DNA of 64,000 nucleotides from the NCBI GenBank assembly GCA_944324425.1, contig CALUWE010000001.1:62001-126000 (forward strand), given 5' to 3'. The position numbers and the translations under genes were made by a program. Positions 52,670 through 61,280 of this stretch are shown one piece after another (positions within the stretch are counted from its first letter, which is position 1; each line of letters opens with the position of its first letter). The notes below the pieces were generated by a model. It was not told where the DNA came from. It ran no database searches and saw only the letters and a list, made by a program, of their open reading frames with translations. This DNA is from Candidatus Gastranaerophilales bacterium (lineage in GTDB: Bacteria; Cyanobacteriota; Vampirovibrionia; Gastranaerophilales; Gastranaerophilaceae).

Positions 52670-53551
52670 ATGAAAAACAAAATTAAATTATTAAATGATA
52701 TTTTTAAAATTTTTCTTGCACTTATTCCAAACAAAAAATTAAGGGCAAAATTAAAAGCGGATTGGACAAAATTACATTTAAAAAAATATGCCTTAATTGC
52801 AGTTAAAAATTATAAAGAACCTGAAAATAAGCCCTATAATGACAACCCCCCTATTATTCAATATTGGGAACAAGGAATTCAAAATGCACCGAATGTGGTT
52901 AAAACTTGTATAAATTCGATTGATAAGTTTGAGCCAAACAGAGAGCATATTGTTTTAGATTTTAAAACAATTGAAAACTATGTTGAAATTCCATCTTTTA
53001 TATACGACCTTAAAAAACAAGGCAAAATAAGCTATGCACATTTTTCAGACATTTTAAGAAGCTGCCTTTTAGCAACAATACCTTGTATATGGGTTGATTC
53101 AACAATTTTATTTACAGGAAGCCTGCCAAACTATATAAAAGAATCTGATTTTTTTATGTTTAAGGGAATTAAAAAATCACCCGAAAATTTTGCAGGTGCC
53201 AATTATTTTATATCTTCAAAAACCTTGAATCCGATACTTACGGAATTAAAGGACTTATTTTTATATTATTTAAAAGAAAATGATTTTTTTATTTCATATT
53301 TCATGCAATCTCACGCAATAACTTTACTTAGAGATAAAAATTTAGAATTGTGGAACAGAATTCCGACAATTGACGAAGATTTAACCCTTCAAATATCAAA
53401 GATTTTATTTGAAAAATTCGACAAAGAAAAATTTGAAGAAATTAAAAAACTTTGCCCGATTCATAAGCTTACATATAAAATTCCAAAAAAATTAAATTGC
53501 GAATTAAATGAAACTTTTTATGCAAAACTTTTAGGAGAGAATAATGCCTGA
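52670..53551 (+). CDS. Capsular polysaccharide synthesis-type glycosyltransferase
   Basis: The 293-residue protein fits the Caps_synth/GT32-like family: IIQYWEQGIQNAPNVVKTC near residue 60, AHFSDILRSCLLATIPCIWVDSTI with the DxD-like WVDST, and a polybasic N-terminus with a helix. Members transfer sugars to cell-surface polymers, using a nucleotide-sugar donor in the cytoplasm. It overlaps the following GT2 gene by 8 bp and belongs to the same small cluster as the aldolase. Confidence 0.85.
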   Translation: MKNKIKLLNDIFKIFLALIPNKKLRAKLKADWTKLHLKKYALIAVKNYKEPENKPYNDNPPIIQYWEQGIQNAPNVVKTCINSIDKFEPNREHIVLDFKTIENYVEIPSFIYDLKKQGKISYAHFSDILRSCLLATIPCIWVDSTILFTGSLPNYIKESDFFMFKGIKKSPENFAGANYFISSKTLNPILTELKDLFLYYLKENDFFISYFMQSHAITLLRDKNLELWNRIPTIDEDLTLQISKILFEKFDKEKFEEIKKLCPIHKLTYKIPKKLNCELNETFYAKLLGENNA

Positions 53552-54422
53552 AATTTCAGTTATAATCCCTGTTTATAACGGGGCGGACTTTATAAAAAGA
53601 TGTTATGATTCAATTAAAAATCAAACCTTTAAAGATTTAGAGATGATTTTTGTTGATGATGAATCAAAGGATAATTCGCTTGAAATTTTAAGGGAATTAG
53701 AAAAAAAGGACAAGAAAGTTAAAGTGATCGCCCAAAAAAACAAAAAACAGGGCGGCGCCAGAAATACAGGCCTGAAAAATGCAAATGGCAATTATATTTC
53801 ATTTGTCGATGTTGATGATTATATAAGCGAAGATTTTTTGGAAGCACTTTATAATACGGCAAAAAAATTCAATGCCGATATTTCAATGACAGGTGTTACA
53901 AGAATCAAGCCAAACGGTGATGAAAGAGTTCTTTTGAAATATGATAAAGAAGAATGCTATAAAGAAACCGTTCAGAAAGCAAATATAACAAACGGAAACG
54001 GCACAGGCAGGGGCGTTTGGAATAAACTTTATAAAAAAGATTTTTTATCTAAAAATCTTCTTTTCTTTAGAGAAAATGTTTCATATGAAGATTGTGATTT
54101 TTGTACACAGGCTGTTTACCTTGCAGGTAAAATTGCAACCAGCACAAAGGGAACATATTTTTATTACGTAAATAAAAAATCCACAATGAGATGTTCTCTT
54201 GATAAAAAGAAACAGCAAGACAAATATGTTGGGATTAAATTAACGGCACTATTTGACCTGAACCACGGAATTACAAAATATCCTGTTGTTATACCAAAAT
54301 TTGATTATTCTTTTTACGGTTTAAATTTACTTAGAATAAAAGAAAAAATATATGCAGACAAAACAACCGAACAATATTGGCTTTTTGATTTTATAAAAAT
54401 TTTTGAGAAAAAAATTAACTAG
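53544..54422 (+). CDS. Family 2 glycosyltransferase
   Basis: The 292-residue GT2 enzyme has SVIIPVYNGADFIKRCYDSI, the nucleotide-binding VDDESKDNS and the metal-binding VDVDDYI, then ED before the acceptor region. No membrane segment. It probably extends the surface glycan begun by the preceding transferase. It ends the three-gene cluster; tRNA-Pro follows after about 56 bp. Confidence 0.9.
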   Translation: MPEISVIIPVYNGADFIKRCYDSIKNQTFKDLEMIFVDDESKDNSLEILRELEKKDKKVKVIAQKNKKQGGARNTGLKNANGNYISFVDVDDYISEDFLEALYNTAKKFNADISMTGVTRIKPNGDERVLLKYDKEECYKETVQKANITNGNGTGRGVWNKLYKKDFLSKNLLFFRENVSYEDCDFCTQAVYLAGKIATSTKGTYFYYVNKKSTMRCSLDKKKQQDKYVGIKLTALFDLNHGITKYPVVIPKFDYSFYGLNLLRIKEKIYADKTTEQYWLFDFIKIFEKKIN

Positions 54423-54478
54423 ACTTTTAAAAAATATTTTTTAGTGGTAATATTTTTATGACTTCCTTTTGAATAAAT

Positions 54479-54552
54479 CGGGATGTGGCGCAGTTTGGTA
54501 GCGCACCGTGTTCGGGTCGCGGGGGTCGCAAGTTCGAATCTTGTCATCCCGA
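54479..54552 (+). tRNA. tRNA-Pro (anticodon CGG), no encoded CCA
   Basis: The 74-nt gene folds normally: acceptor CGGGATG/CATCCCG, D-arm GCGCAGTTTGGTAGCGC, anticodon loop TTCGGGT (anticodon CGG) on stem CCGTG/CGCGG with one U-G pair, and T-arm AAGTTCGAATCTT. Discriminator A, no CCA. It lies between the glycan cluster and the convergent fumarase gene. Confidence 0.95.
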
Positions 54553-54579
54553 TTTATTTAAAAAGAAGTTTTTTATTTT

Positions 54580-55848
54580 TTATAAAATTTCAACAGTTAA
54601 GGGCATATTTGAAACTTCTAATTCATAAATGGCTTCCGTGCCTAAATCCTCGTATGCCGCAATTTTAGCGCTTTTTATTGATTGCTGATATAAAAGTGCA
54701 ACTCCGCCTGTTGCCTTTAGATATAAATAACCGCCCGAAAAAGTTCTTTGCCCTTTTCCTATTGTTGCAATAACGCCATTTTCATATAGCAAGGGGGCAA
54801 ATTTATCCATTCTTTTTGATGTTGTGGGGCCGATTGGGCCTATTATTTCGCCTTCTTTTTTAGGGCAGGGGCCGGCGTAGAATATAATTGCATTTTTAAT
54901 ATCAATCGGCAATTTTTCATTATTTAAAATTGAATTGTAAAGTCTTTTATGCGCCATATCGCGTGCTGTATATATTTTTCCCGAAAGTAAAATTTTATCT
55001 CCCGTTTTTAATTTTTTTAAGGTTTCAATATCACCCGAATTAACTTTAATTGCTTCTTGTTCATTTTCAATTTTTATAGGGGTATAGTCTTTAAAATCAT
55101 AATAAATTTTATCTTCTTTTATTTTGATTTCAATTTCTCTTACACTGTGGCAATTTATATTAACGCAAACAGGGAGCGAAGCTATGTGGGTTGAAGTTGT
55201 GAGCATTTTAACATCTAAAACATTATCTAAAATTAAATCAACGGGTTTTCCTTTAAATAATGCAAGTTTTGCTAATTTAGCCGCAACTTCGGCTGTTCCG
55301 CCCGCACCAATTCCGACGGTCATGGGCGGACATGCATTTTCGCCTGCCAATAATACAGTTTCTTTCACAAAATCATAGATATCATCCAAAGATGATGTCG
55401 GGTTCATCATTTTTAATCTTGTCATATTTTCTGAACCCCCGCCTTTTATGCCTATTAAAATTGAAACTTCATTTCCTTCAACAAAATTTGTGTGAATAAT
55501 GGCAGGCGTGTTATCACCTGTATTTGTTCTGTCAAAAACGGCGTCTTTTACTGTTGATTTTCTGAAAAAATTATCTTTATAACAATCAGAAACCGCTTTA
55601 TTTATTGCATTATAAATAAATTCACCCTCTAAAACCACATTTTGCCCGACATTTAAGAAAACAACAACTTGGCCTGTATCTTGGCACAAGGGTCTTTGAT
55701 TTTTATATGCAAGGTAGGCGTTTTTTAAAATTTCATTTTTTATCTTACAATTTGAAACTTCAACTTTATTGTATGTTTCAAGGTCAAGCCTTGTGTTTGC
55801 AATAATTAAACCGTTATAAACCGCTTCATAAATAAGTTTTGTATTCAT
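54580..55848 (-). CDS. Class I (Fe-S) fumarate hydratase, alpha and beta domains fused
   Basis: The 422-residue protein joins the alpha domain (about 1-235; cluster cysteines in CQDTGQ, ACPPMTVGIG and VCVNINCHS) and the beta domain (about 245-422; YAGPCPKKEGEIIGPIGPTTS and GKGQ). Class I fumarases hydrate fumarate to malate with an oxygen-labile 4Fe-4S cluster, fitting an anaerobe. It is shorter than the roughly 500-residue fused enzymes, with loss at the alpha C-terminus. L-tartrate dehydratase is the alternative. It overlaps the yitT-like stop by 4 bp. With KorABCD it may form part of a reductive TCA branch. Confidence 0.88.
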   Translation of the reverse strand: MNTKLIYEAVYNGLIIANTRLDLETYNKVEVSNCKIKNEILKNAYLAYKNQRPLCQDTGQVVVFLNVGQNVVLEGEFIYNAINKAVSDCYKDNFFRKSTVKDAVFDRTNTGDNTPAIIHTNFVEGNEVSILIGIKGGGSENMTRLKMMNPTSSLDDIYDFVKETVLLAGENACPPMTVGIGAGGTAEVAAKLAKLALFKGKPVDLILDNVLDVKMLTTSTHIASLPVCVNINCHSVREIEIKIKEDKIYYDFKDYTPIKIENEQEAIKVNSGDIETLKKLKTGDKILLSGKIYTARDMAHKRLYNSILNNEKLPIDIKNAIIFYAGPCPKKEGEIIGPIGPTTSKRMDKFAPLLYENGVIATIGKGQRTFSGGYLYLKATGGVALLYQQSIKSAKIAAYEDLGTEAIYELEVSNMPLTVEIL

Positions 55849-56696
55849 TTATTCTTTCTGTATCTTTTTCCTTCAACTTCATGAACGTTTTCAATGGCAA
55901 TAAAAGCAGAAGGATCAATTGAATTAACTATATCTTTTGTTTTTTGAATTTCAATTTTTGTTATAACACAATAAATCATTTTAGATTTTGCGCCCGAATA
56001 ACCGCCTTCAGCGTTTAGGTAAGTAACGCTTTTATCAAGTGTTTTCATTATTTCCTTGCCAATTTCATTATATTTGGAACTTATTATAAAAATGGATTTT
56101 GCTTCATTTAAACCTTGAAGAACAATATCAATAAGTCTGTATGCAATAAAATATGTAATAGCAGAATACATTGCTTTATCTGGCCCATATACAAAGCCTG
56201 CAACAACAAAGATAAAAATGTTGAAAAACATTATGATTTCACCGACGGAAAAAGGGTTTTTTTGCGCAAGTTTCATTGCCATAATTTCCGTACCGTCCAA
56301 TGAAGCGTTTGATTTTAAAACGATACCCACACCCGTTCCCAAAATCATACCGCCAAACAATGCCGCTAACAAAGTATCATTTGTAAAGACATATTTTGTA
56401 TGCAAAAAGATTTCAGAAAAAAGAGCAAGGGTTATAAGGCCATAAAACATTAAAAACAGGAACATTTTGCCGAACTTTTGAAATGCCATTACAACAAAAG
56501 GCAAATTGAACACAATTAAAAACAAGCCCAAAGGATATTTGGTTAAATAGTTTGCCATAATTGAAATACCGACAACGCCGCCGTCTATAACATCATTCGG
56601 AATTAAAACACATTCCAAAGAAAATGCCGCAATAAGCGTGCCTATTGTAATCCAAAGCATTCTGACAAATGTCAATTTAACAAGTATTTTATTCAT
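55845..56696 (-). CDS. YitT family (DUF161/DUF2179) membrane protein
   Basis: The 283-residue protein has five to six membrane helices (residues about 12-185) and a C-terminal DUF2179 domain with VYLNAEGGYSG-like TYLNAEGGYSGAKSKMIYCVI. LIPNDVIDGGVVGIS and KSNASLDGTEIMA are the family marks. Function is unknown for most members. The start at 56696 fits the usual short N-terminus; a longer frame runs into the divergent gene's promoter. It is 23 bp from the start of the solute-binding lipoprotein gene. Confidence 0.88.
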   Translation of the reverse strand: MNKILVKLTFVRMLWITIGTLIAAFSLECVLIPNDVIDGGVVGISIMANYLTKYPLGLFLIVFNLPFVVMAFQKFGKMFLFLMFYGLITLALFSEIFLHTKYVFTNDTLLAALFGGMILGTGVGIVLKSNASLDGTEIMAMKLAQKNPFSVGEIIMFFNIFIFVVAGFVYGPDKAMYSAITYFIAYRLIDIVLQGLNEAKSIFIISSKYNEIGKEIMKTLDKSVTYLNAEGGYSGAKSKMIYCVITKIEIQKTKDIVNSIDPSAFIAIENVHEVEGKRYRKNK

Positions 56697-56703
56697 ACTT
56701 TTT

Positions 56704-56709
56704 ATGGTA
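56704..56709 (-). promoter_or_regulatory. -10-like box (TACCAT) 7 nt before the yitT-like gene
   Basis: On the minus strand TACCAT lies 7 nt before the ATG, within the 23-bp gap and overlapping the opposite promoter by 2 bp. Confidence 0.35.
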
Positions 56710-56713
56710 ATAT
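56708..56713 (+). promoter_or_regulatory. -10-like box (TAATAT) 6 nt before the lipoprotein gene
   Basis: TAATAT is followed by six bases and the ATG at 56720, with no Shine-Dalgarno; any -35 would lie inside the divergent gene. Confidence 0.45.
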
Positions 56714-56719
56714 GAAAAA

Positions 56720-57511
56720 ATGAAAAAGTTAAGTTTTTTATTTTTGTTAATATGTTTTTTTCTTGCGGGTTGCACACAAGAACAAAGACCGAGCGACCTT
56801 TTGGATGAAATTAAATTAAAAGACAGAATAAATGTCGGAATTAAAACCGATTCAAAACCTTTCGGATTTATAAGAAACGATGAAATAACGGGGTTTGATG
56901 CAGATATTGCATATGAAATTTCAAAAAGAATTTTTAATTCGGATTTTAAGGGGCATGTAAAATTTGTTCCCCTCACTCCTTCAGAAAGAATTTCTGCCCT
57001 AAATACAGGAAAGGTTGACATTGTTGTTGCAACAATGAGCATAAACGAAAGAAGAAAAGATATTATTGATTTTTCAAAGCCCTATTATGTTGCAGGTCAA
57101 GCAATTATGGTGCCCAGATATTCAAGAATATCATCCATAAGCCAATTAAACGATAGGCCGACCGCAATTGTTTTAGGTACAACGGGCGAAAAAACTTTAA
57201 GGCTGCTTGCGCCAAACGCCAATGCAGTAGGCGTTCCGACTTATAAAGAAGCGTTTCAACTTTTAAAAGACAATAAAGTTGTTGCAATTTTAGCGGATGA
57301 CAGCCTTTTATACGGTTTTTTAACGGAAACAAGAGGATACAAAATTCTTCCCTCAAGATATACGGAAGAATATTATGCCGTTGGTATTAAAAAGGGCGAG
57401 GATACAAAAAACCTTAGAAAAATGGTAAATGTAACCATAAGAAGTTTGGAGCAATCAGGCAAATTGGCAAAAATTAAAAACAAGTGGATTCCTCATTTTC
57501 AAATGAAATAA
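56720..57511 (+). CDS. Family 3 extracellular solute-binding lipoprotein
   Basis: The 263-residue protein has a lipoprotein signal (lipobox LAGC, C18) and a periplasmic-binding-protein domain: INVGIKTDSKPFGF, GFDADIAYEI and VDIVVATMS motifs are typical of amino-acid binders (HisJ/GlnH group). The arginine before DIIDFS in the ligand cleft is in ERRKDIIDFS. It would deliver a polar amino acid to an ABC importer, but no permease or ATPase gene is nearby. The start is fixed by the signal peptide. Confidence 0.92.
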   Translation: MKKLSFLFLLICFFLAGCTQEQRPSDLLDEIKLKDRINVGIKTDSKPFGFIRNDEITGFDADIAYEISKRIFNSDFKGHVKFVPLTPSERISALNTGKVDIVVATMSINERRKDIIDFSKPYYVAGQAIMVPRYSRISSISQLNDRPTAIVLGTTGEKTLRLLAPNANAVGVPTYKEAFQLLKDNKVVAILADDSLLYGFLTETRGYKILPSRYTEEYYAVGIKKGEDTKNLRKMVNVTIRSLEQSGKLAKIKNKWIPHFQMK

Positions 57512-57516
57512 AAAAA

Positions 57517-57536
57517 CCGAGAGTAAATCCCCTCGG
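57517..57536. other. Hairpin after the lipoprotein gene with T-tract on the minus strand
   Basis: CCGAG and CTCGG form a 5-bp stem around 10 nt, preceded by A residues on the plus strand. Leftward it is followed by seven T, so it looks like a minus-strand terminator, although no minus-strand gene lies immediately to its right. The rest of 57512-57709 is AT-rich; no leader peptide with tryptophan codons and no T-box was seen before trpD. Confidence 0.4.
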
Positions 57537-57696
57537 CTAAACAGTTTACGAGTGAGAGAAATGAATATACACTTAATATCATAATAAAATTTTAAACTTA
57601 AACGTAAATTGCCCAGTGCGGGAATTTGTATTTTTTATTCAAAAAAGTTTCAGAATTTAAAACTTGTTTAAAATAACCAATTTTTAACTTTTTTAG

Positions 57697-57702
57697 TATA
57701 AT
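57697..57702 (+). promoter_or_regulatory. -10 box (TATAAT) 7 nt before trpD
   Basis: TATAAT overlaps an in-frame ATG at 57701 and ends 7 nt before the ATG at 57710, which is therefore the better start. A leaderless trp transcript leaves no room for attenuation. Confidence 0.6.
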
Positions 57703-57709
57703 GCTTTTT

Positions 57710-58729
57710 ATGATAATTAATGCACTTAAAAAACTGGTTAAAAAAGAAAACTTATCCGACATTGAAATAACATCAATTATGAGCGAGATTATGGAAGGCG
57801 GCTTAACAGATGCTCAGGTTGCCTCTTTTTTGACCGCTCTTAGAATGAAAGGTGAAACAATTGAAGAAATAACCGCTTGTGTTAAATTACTTCAAGAAAA
57901 AGCAAATAAGCTTCATTTGGATAAAAATGTTATTGATATTGTAGGAACAGGGGGAGACGGTGCAAGCACATTTAACATTTCAACCGCCACAACTTTTGTT
58001 GTTGCAGCAGGGGATGTTCCGGTTGCAAAACACGGAAATAGAGCCGCATCGTCCGAATCAGGTTCAACCGATGTCTTAGAAGCTCTGGGCTGCTATATTG
58101 CGCTAAACCCCAATGAAAACAAAGAAATTTTAAAAGAAACAAATATGTGTTTTATGCATGCCCCGATTTATAACCCGACAATTAAAAATGTTTTAAAAAT
58201 AAGAAGCGAAATTAAAATAAGAACCATTTTTAATATGCTGGGGCCTTTAATTAACCCGTCAAGCGCCAAAATGCAATTGATTGGGGTATATGACAAAAAT
58301 TTGGTTGTGCCAAGTGCCCATGTGATGGCAAATTTGGGCGTTCAAAACGGAATGACGCTATTTGGCGAATGCGGGCTTGATGAAGCTTCAATTTTCGGTA
58401 AAACTTATTTTGCCGAAATTAAAGACGGCATTGTTGAAACAGGCGAATTTCACCCGAATGATTTTAATATTAAAGAATCATCCCTTGATGAAATTAAAGG
58501 GGGCTCTCCTTATGATAACGCTGAAATTATAAGGGGTGTATTTAACAATAAAATTCAAGACGCCAAAAAAGATGTAATTGTTCTAAATTCTGCCCTTGCT
58601 TTTTATATAACAGGCAAAACAAAAACAATAAAAGAAGGTGTGGAATTTGCAAAAAATATAATTGAAAAGGGTTTAGCCAAAGATAAACTTGAACAATTTA
58701 TTCTGGCAACAAAAAGGTATCAAAAGTGA
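57710..58729 (+). CDS. trpD: Anthranilate phosphoribosyltransferase
   Basis: The 339-residue enzyme joins anthranilate to PRPP. Marks are VGTGGDGASTFNIST (PRPP loop), KHGNRAASSESGSTDVLEALG and the later IRTIFNMLGPLINP. The start at 57710 is chosen because the ATG at 57701 lies inside the -10 box. It heads trpDCFBA; trpE and trpG for anthranilate synthase are not here, so they lie elsewhere or anthranilate is imported. It overlaps trpC by 4 bp. Confidence 0.96.
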   Translation: MIINALKKLVKKENLSDIEITSIMSEIMEGGLTDAQVASFLTALRMKGETIEEITACVKLLQEKANKLHLDKNVIDIVGTGGDGASTFNISTATTFVVAAGDVPVAKHGNRAASSESGSTDVLEALGCYIALNPNENKEILKETNMCFMHAPIYNPTIKNVLKIRSEIKIRTIFNMLGPLINPSSAKMQLIGVYDKNLVVPSAHVMANLGVQNGMTLFGECGLDEASIFGKTYFAEIKDGIVETGEFHPNDFNIKESSLDEIKGGSPYDNAEIIRGVFNNKIQDAKKDVIVLNSALAFYITGKTKTIKEGVEFAKNIIEKGLAKDKLEQFILATKRYQK

Positions 58730-59499
58730 ACATCTTAGAAAAAATTGCCAAAAAAACAGAAGATAGGGTTGAACTTTTAAAAAAAGATTTCAACTTAAAA
58801 GAAAAAGCACTTTCAATTAAAAATGAAGGTTTTATTTTTGAAGAAGCCCTAAAAAAAGACGAGGTTTCAATTATCGCAGAAATTAAAAAAGCGTCGCCAT
58901 CTAAAGGCTTAATTTGCGAAGATTTTCACCCCGATATGATTGCAGGTGATTATAAAATTGCAAATGTAGATTGTATTTCCGTTTTAACTGAACCATATTT
59001 TTTTCTTGGCGATAATTCATATATTGAAATTGTTAAAAATATAAGCAAAAAGCCCGTTTTAAGAAAAGATTTTATAATAGACGAGCTTCAAATTTATGAA
59101 TCAAAAATAATCGGTGCAAATTGTATTCTTTTAATTTGTTCTCTTTTAGATGAAACTAAGCTTTCAAAATTTTTAAAGCTTGCAGACAGTTTAAATTTAT
59201 CCGCCCTTGTTGAAGCGCACAATGAGGATGAAATTAAAACGGCAATAAAAGCAAATGCAAGAATAATCGGCGTAAATAACAGAAACTTAAAAACTTTTGA
59301 AGTTGATTTTAATAACAGTTTAAAATTAAGGAATTTGGTTCCAAAAAATATTCTTTTTGTTTCAGAATCAGGAATAAAAACAAGGGATGATATTATAAAA
59401 CTTGAAAAAGCAAATGTTGATGCCGTTTTAATCGGTGAAACTTTTATGAAAAGCGAAAATAAAATAGCTGAAATTAAAAAATTAAGAGGCGAAATTTGA
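58726..59499 (+). CDS. trpC: Indole-3-glycerol-phosphate synthase
   Basis: The 257-residue TIM-barrel enzyme closes the indole ring. IIAEIKKASPSKG, VLTEPYFFLGD, LRKDFIIDELQIYES and GVNNRNL carry the lysines and glutamates of the active site. The start is a GTG overlapping trpD by 4 bp; it overlaps trpF by 4 bp as well. It is single-domain, not fused to trpF as in enterobacteria. Confidence 0.96.
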   Translation: MNILEKIAKKTEDRVELLKKDFNLKEKALSIKNEGFIFEEALKKDEVSIIAEIKKASPSKGLICEDFHPDMIAGDYKIANVDCISVLTEPYFFLGDNSYIEIVKNISKKPVLRKDFIIDELQIYESKIIGANCILLICSLLDETKLSKFLKLADSLNLSALVEAHNEDEIKTAIKANARIIGVNNRNLKTFEVDFNNSLKLRNLVPKNILFVSESGIKTRDDIIKLEKANVDAVLIGETFMKSENKIAEIKKLRGEI

Positions 59500-60089
59500 A
59501 AATAAAAATCTGCGGAATTAAAACATTAGATGAAATTGAAATAATGAATGAATTTCTGCCCGATTATATCGGCTTTATTTTTGCAAAAAGCAAAAGGGAA
59601 ATCGATTTTAAAAAAGCGCTTCAATTAAAACAAAATTTGAATAAAAAAATTAAAGCAGTTGGTGTTTTTGTTGATAGCAAAGTTGAAGATATTCTAAATT
59701 TTTATAATGAAAAAATAATAGATATAGCGCAGCTTCACGGGGAATATGGTGAAGATGAGATTGAAGAATTAAAAAATAAGGGTTTAGATGTTATTAAAGT
59801 TATAAAAGTGAAAGAAAATTTTTATGACATTAAAACAAAAGCAGATTTTATTTTATTTGATACATATTCCCCAATTCAAGCAGGGGGCTTAAATAAAACT
59901 TTTAATTGGAATATAAAAATTAAATCAAATGTTCCTTATTTTATTGCAGGCGGAATAAACGAGGGAAATATTTTGGAAATGACAAAAAAATTAAATCCTT
60001 ATGGCATTGATATATCAAGTGGTGTTGAAGAAAACGGTTTTAAGACAAAAGAAAAAGTTTCTAATATAATAAAGATTGTAAGAGGATAA
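59496..60089 (+). CDS. trpF: Phosphoribosylanthranilate isomerase
   Basis: The 197-residue barrel enzyme carries out the Amadori rearrangement. The N-terminus KIKICGIKTLDEI holds the catalytic cysteine, GVFVDSKVEDIL and QLHGEYG follow, and the second acid is in FDTYSPIQAGG. The phosphate site reads FIAGGINEGN and IDISSGVEENG. The start is a TTG inside the trpC end. Slightly short but complete. Confidence 0.95.
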   Translation: MKIKICGIKTLDEIEIMNEFLPDYIGFIFAKSKREIDFKKALQLKQNLNKKIKAVGVFVDSKVEDILNFYNEKIIDIAQLHGEYGEDEIEELKNKGLDVIKVIKVKENFYDIKTKADFILFDTYSPIQAGGLNKTFNWNIKIKSNVPYFIAGGINEGNILEMTKKLNPYGIDISSGVEENGFKTKEKVSNIIKIVRG

Positions 60090-60095
60090 AAGCTT

Positions 60096-61280
60096 ATGAC
60101 AAACGGAAAATATGGCGAATTTGGGGGGCAATACATTCCTGAAACCCTGATGCATGAAATAATAAACCTTGAAAAATCTTATGATTTTTATAAAAACGAT
60201 GAAAAATTTAATGAAGAATTAAATTCATTATTAAAAAAATACGCAGGGCGCCCATCACTTTTATATTTTGCAAAAAATATGACAAAAGATTTGGGCGGCG
60301 CTAAGGTTTATCTTAAAAGGGAAGATTTGAACCACACGGGTTCTCATAAAATAAATAATGTCTTAGGGCAAGTTCTTCTTGCAAAATATATGGGCAAAAA
60401 AAGAGTTATAGCAGAAACGGGCGCAGGCCAGCATGGTGTTGCAACGGCAACTGCAGCTGCACTTTTAGGGTTAGAATGCGAAATTTTTATGGGCAAGGAA
60501 GACACTAAAAGGCAAGCTTTAAATGTTTATAGAATGGAGCTTTTAGGTGCAAAAGTAAATGCTGTTGAATCGGGTACTGCAACTTTGAAAGATGCTGTTT
60601 CAGAAGCTATGAGAGAATGGAGCAGAAGGGTTGATGACACTTTGTATGTTTTAGGTTCTGTTATGGGGCCTCACCCGTATCCGATGATTGTAAGGGATTT
60701 TCAAAGCATTATAAGCAAAGAAGCAAGAGAAGAAATTTTAAAGCTTGAAGGCAAATTGCCCGCAGCCGTTTTAGCTTGTGTTGGCGGCGGCTCTAATGCA
60801 ATGGGAATGTTTTATAATTTTATTTCAGATAAACAAGTGCGCCTGATTGGTTTAGAAGCAGCAGGCAAGGGAGTTGACACGGAATTTCATGCCGCAAGCA
60901 TTACAAAAGGAACTTTAGGGATATTCCATGGAATGAAATCAATTTTTTGCCAAGATAATTTTGGGCAAATTGCCCCTGTTTATTCAATTTCAGCAGGGCT
61001 TGATTACCCCGGGATCGGGCCTGAACATGCTTATTTGCACAAAACAAAAAGGGCGGAATATATTCCGATAACTGATGATGAAGCAGTAAATGCTTTTGAA
61101 TATTTATCAAGAAAAGAAGGGATAATTCCTGCCATAGAAAGCGCTCATGCGGTGGCTTATGCCATGAAATTAGCGCCGACATTAAAAAATGATGAAAATA
61201 TTATAATTTGTTTATCAGGCAGAGGCGATAAAGACGTTGCCCACATTGCAAGATACAGAGGATTAAACATTTATGAGTAA
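60096..61280 (+). CDS. trpB: Tryptophan synthase beta chain
   Basis: The 394-residue PLP enzyme condenses indole with serine. PLP-binding K85 is in HTGSHKINN, with [12 protein letters not shown], the phosphate-binding [10 protein letters not shown] and the late SGRGDKD. It is the classic TrpB1 type that pairs with TrpA, whose gene overlaps its end by 8 bp. Confidence 0.97.
   Translation: MTNGKYGEFGGQYIPETLMHEIINLEKSYDFYKNDEKFNEELNSLLKKYAGRPSLLYFAKNMTKDLGGAKVYLKREDLNHTGSHKINNVLGQVLLAKYMGKKRVIAETGAGQHGVATATAAALLGLECEIFMGKEDTKRQALNVYRMELLGAKVNAVESGTATLKDAVSEAMREWSRRVDDTLYVLGSVMGPHPYPMIVRDFQSIISKEAREEILKLEGKLPAAVLACVGGGSNAMGMFYNFISDKQVRLIGLEAAGKGVDTEFHAASITKGTLGIFHGMKSIFCQDNFGQIAPVYSISAGLDYPGIGPEHAYLHKTKRAEYIPITDDEAVNAFEYLSRKEGIIPAIESAHAVAYAMKLAPTLKNDENIIICLSGRGDKDVAHIARYRGLNIYE

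Noticed and set aside
57512-57709. Tryptophan attenuator or T-box before trpD
   Set aside because: No tryptophan-rich leader peptide, T-box or terminator/antiterminator pair is visible, and the -10 box is directly at the gene.
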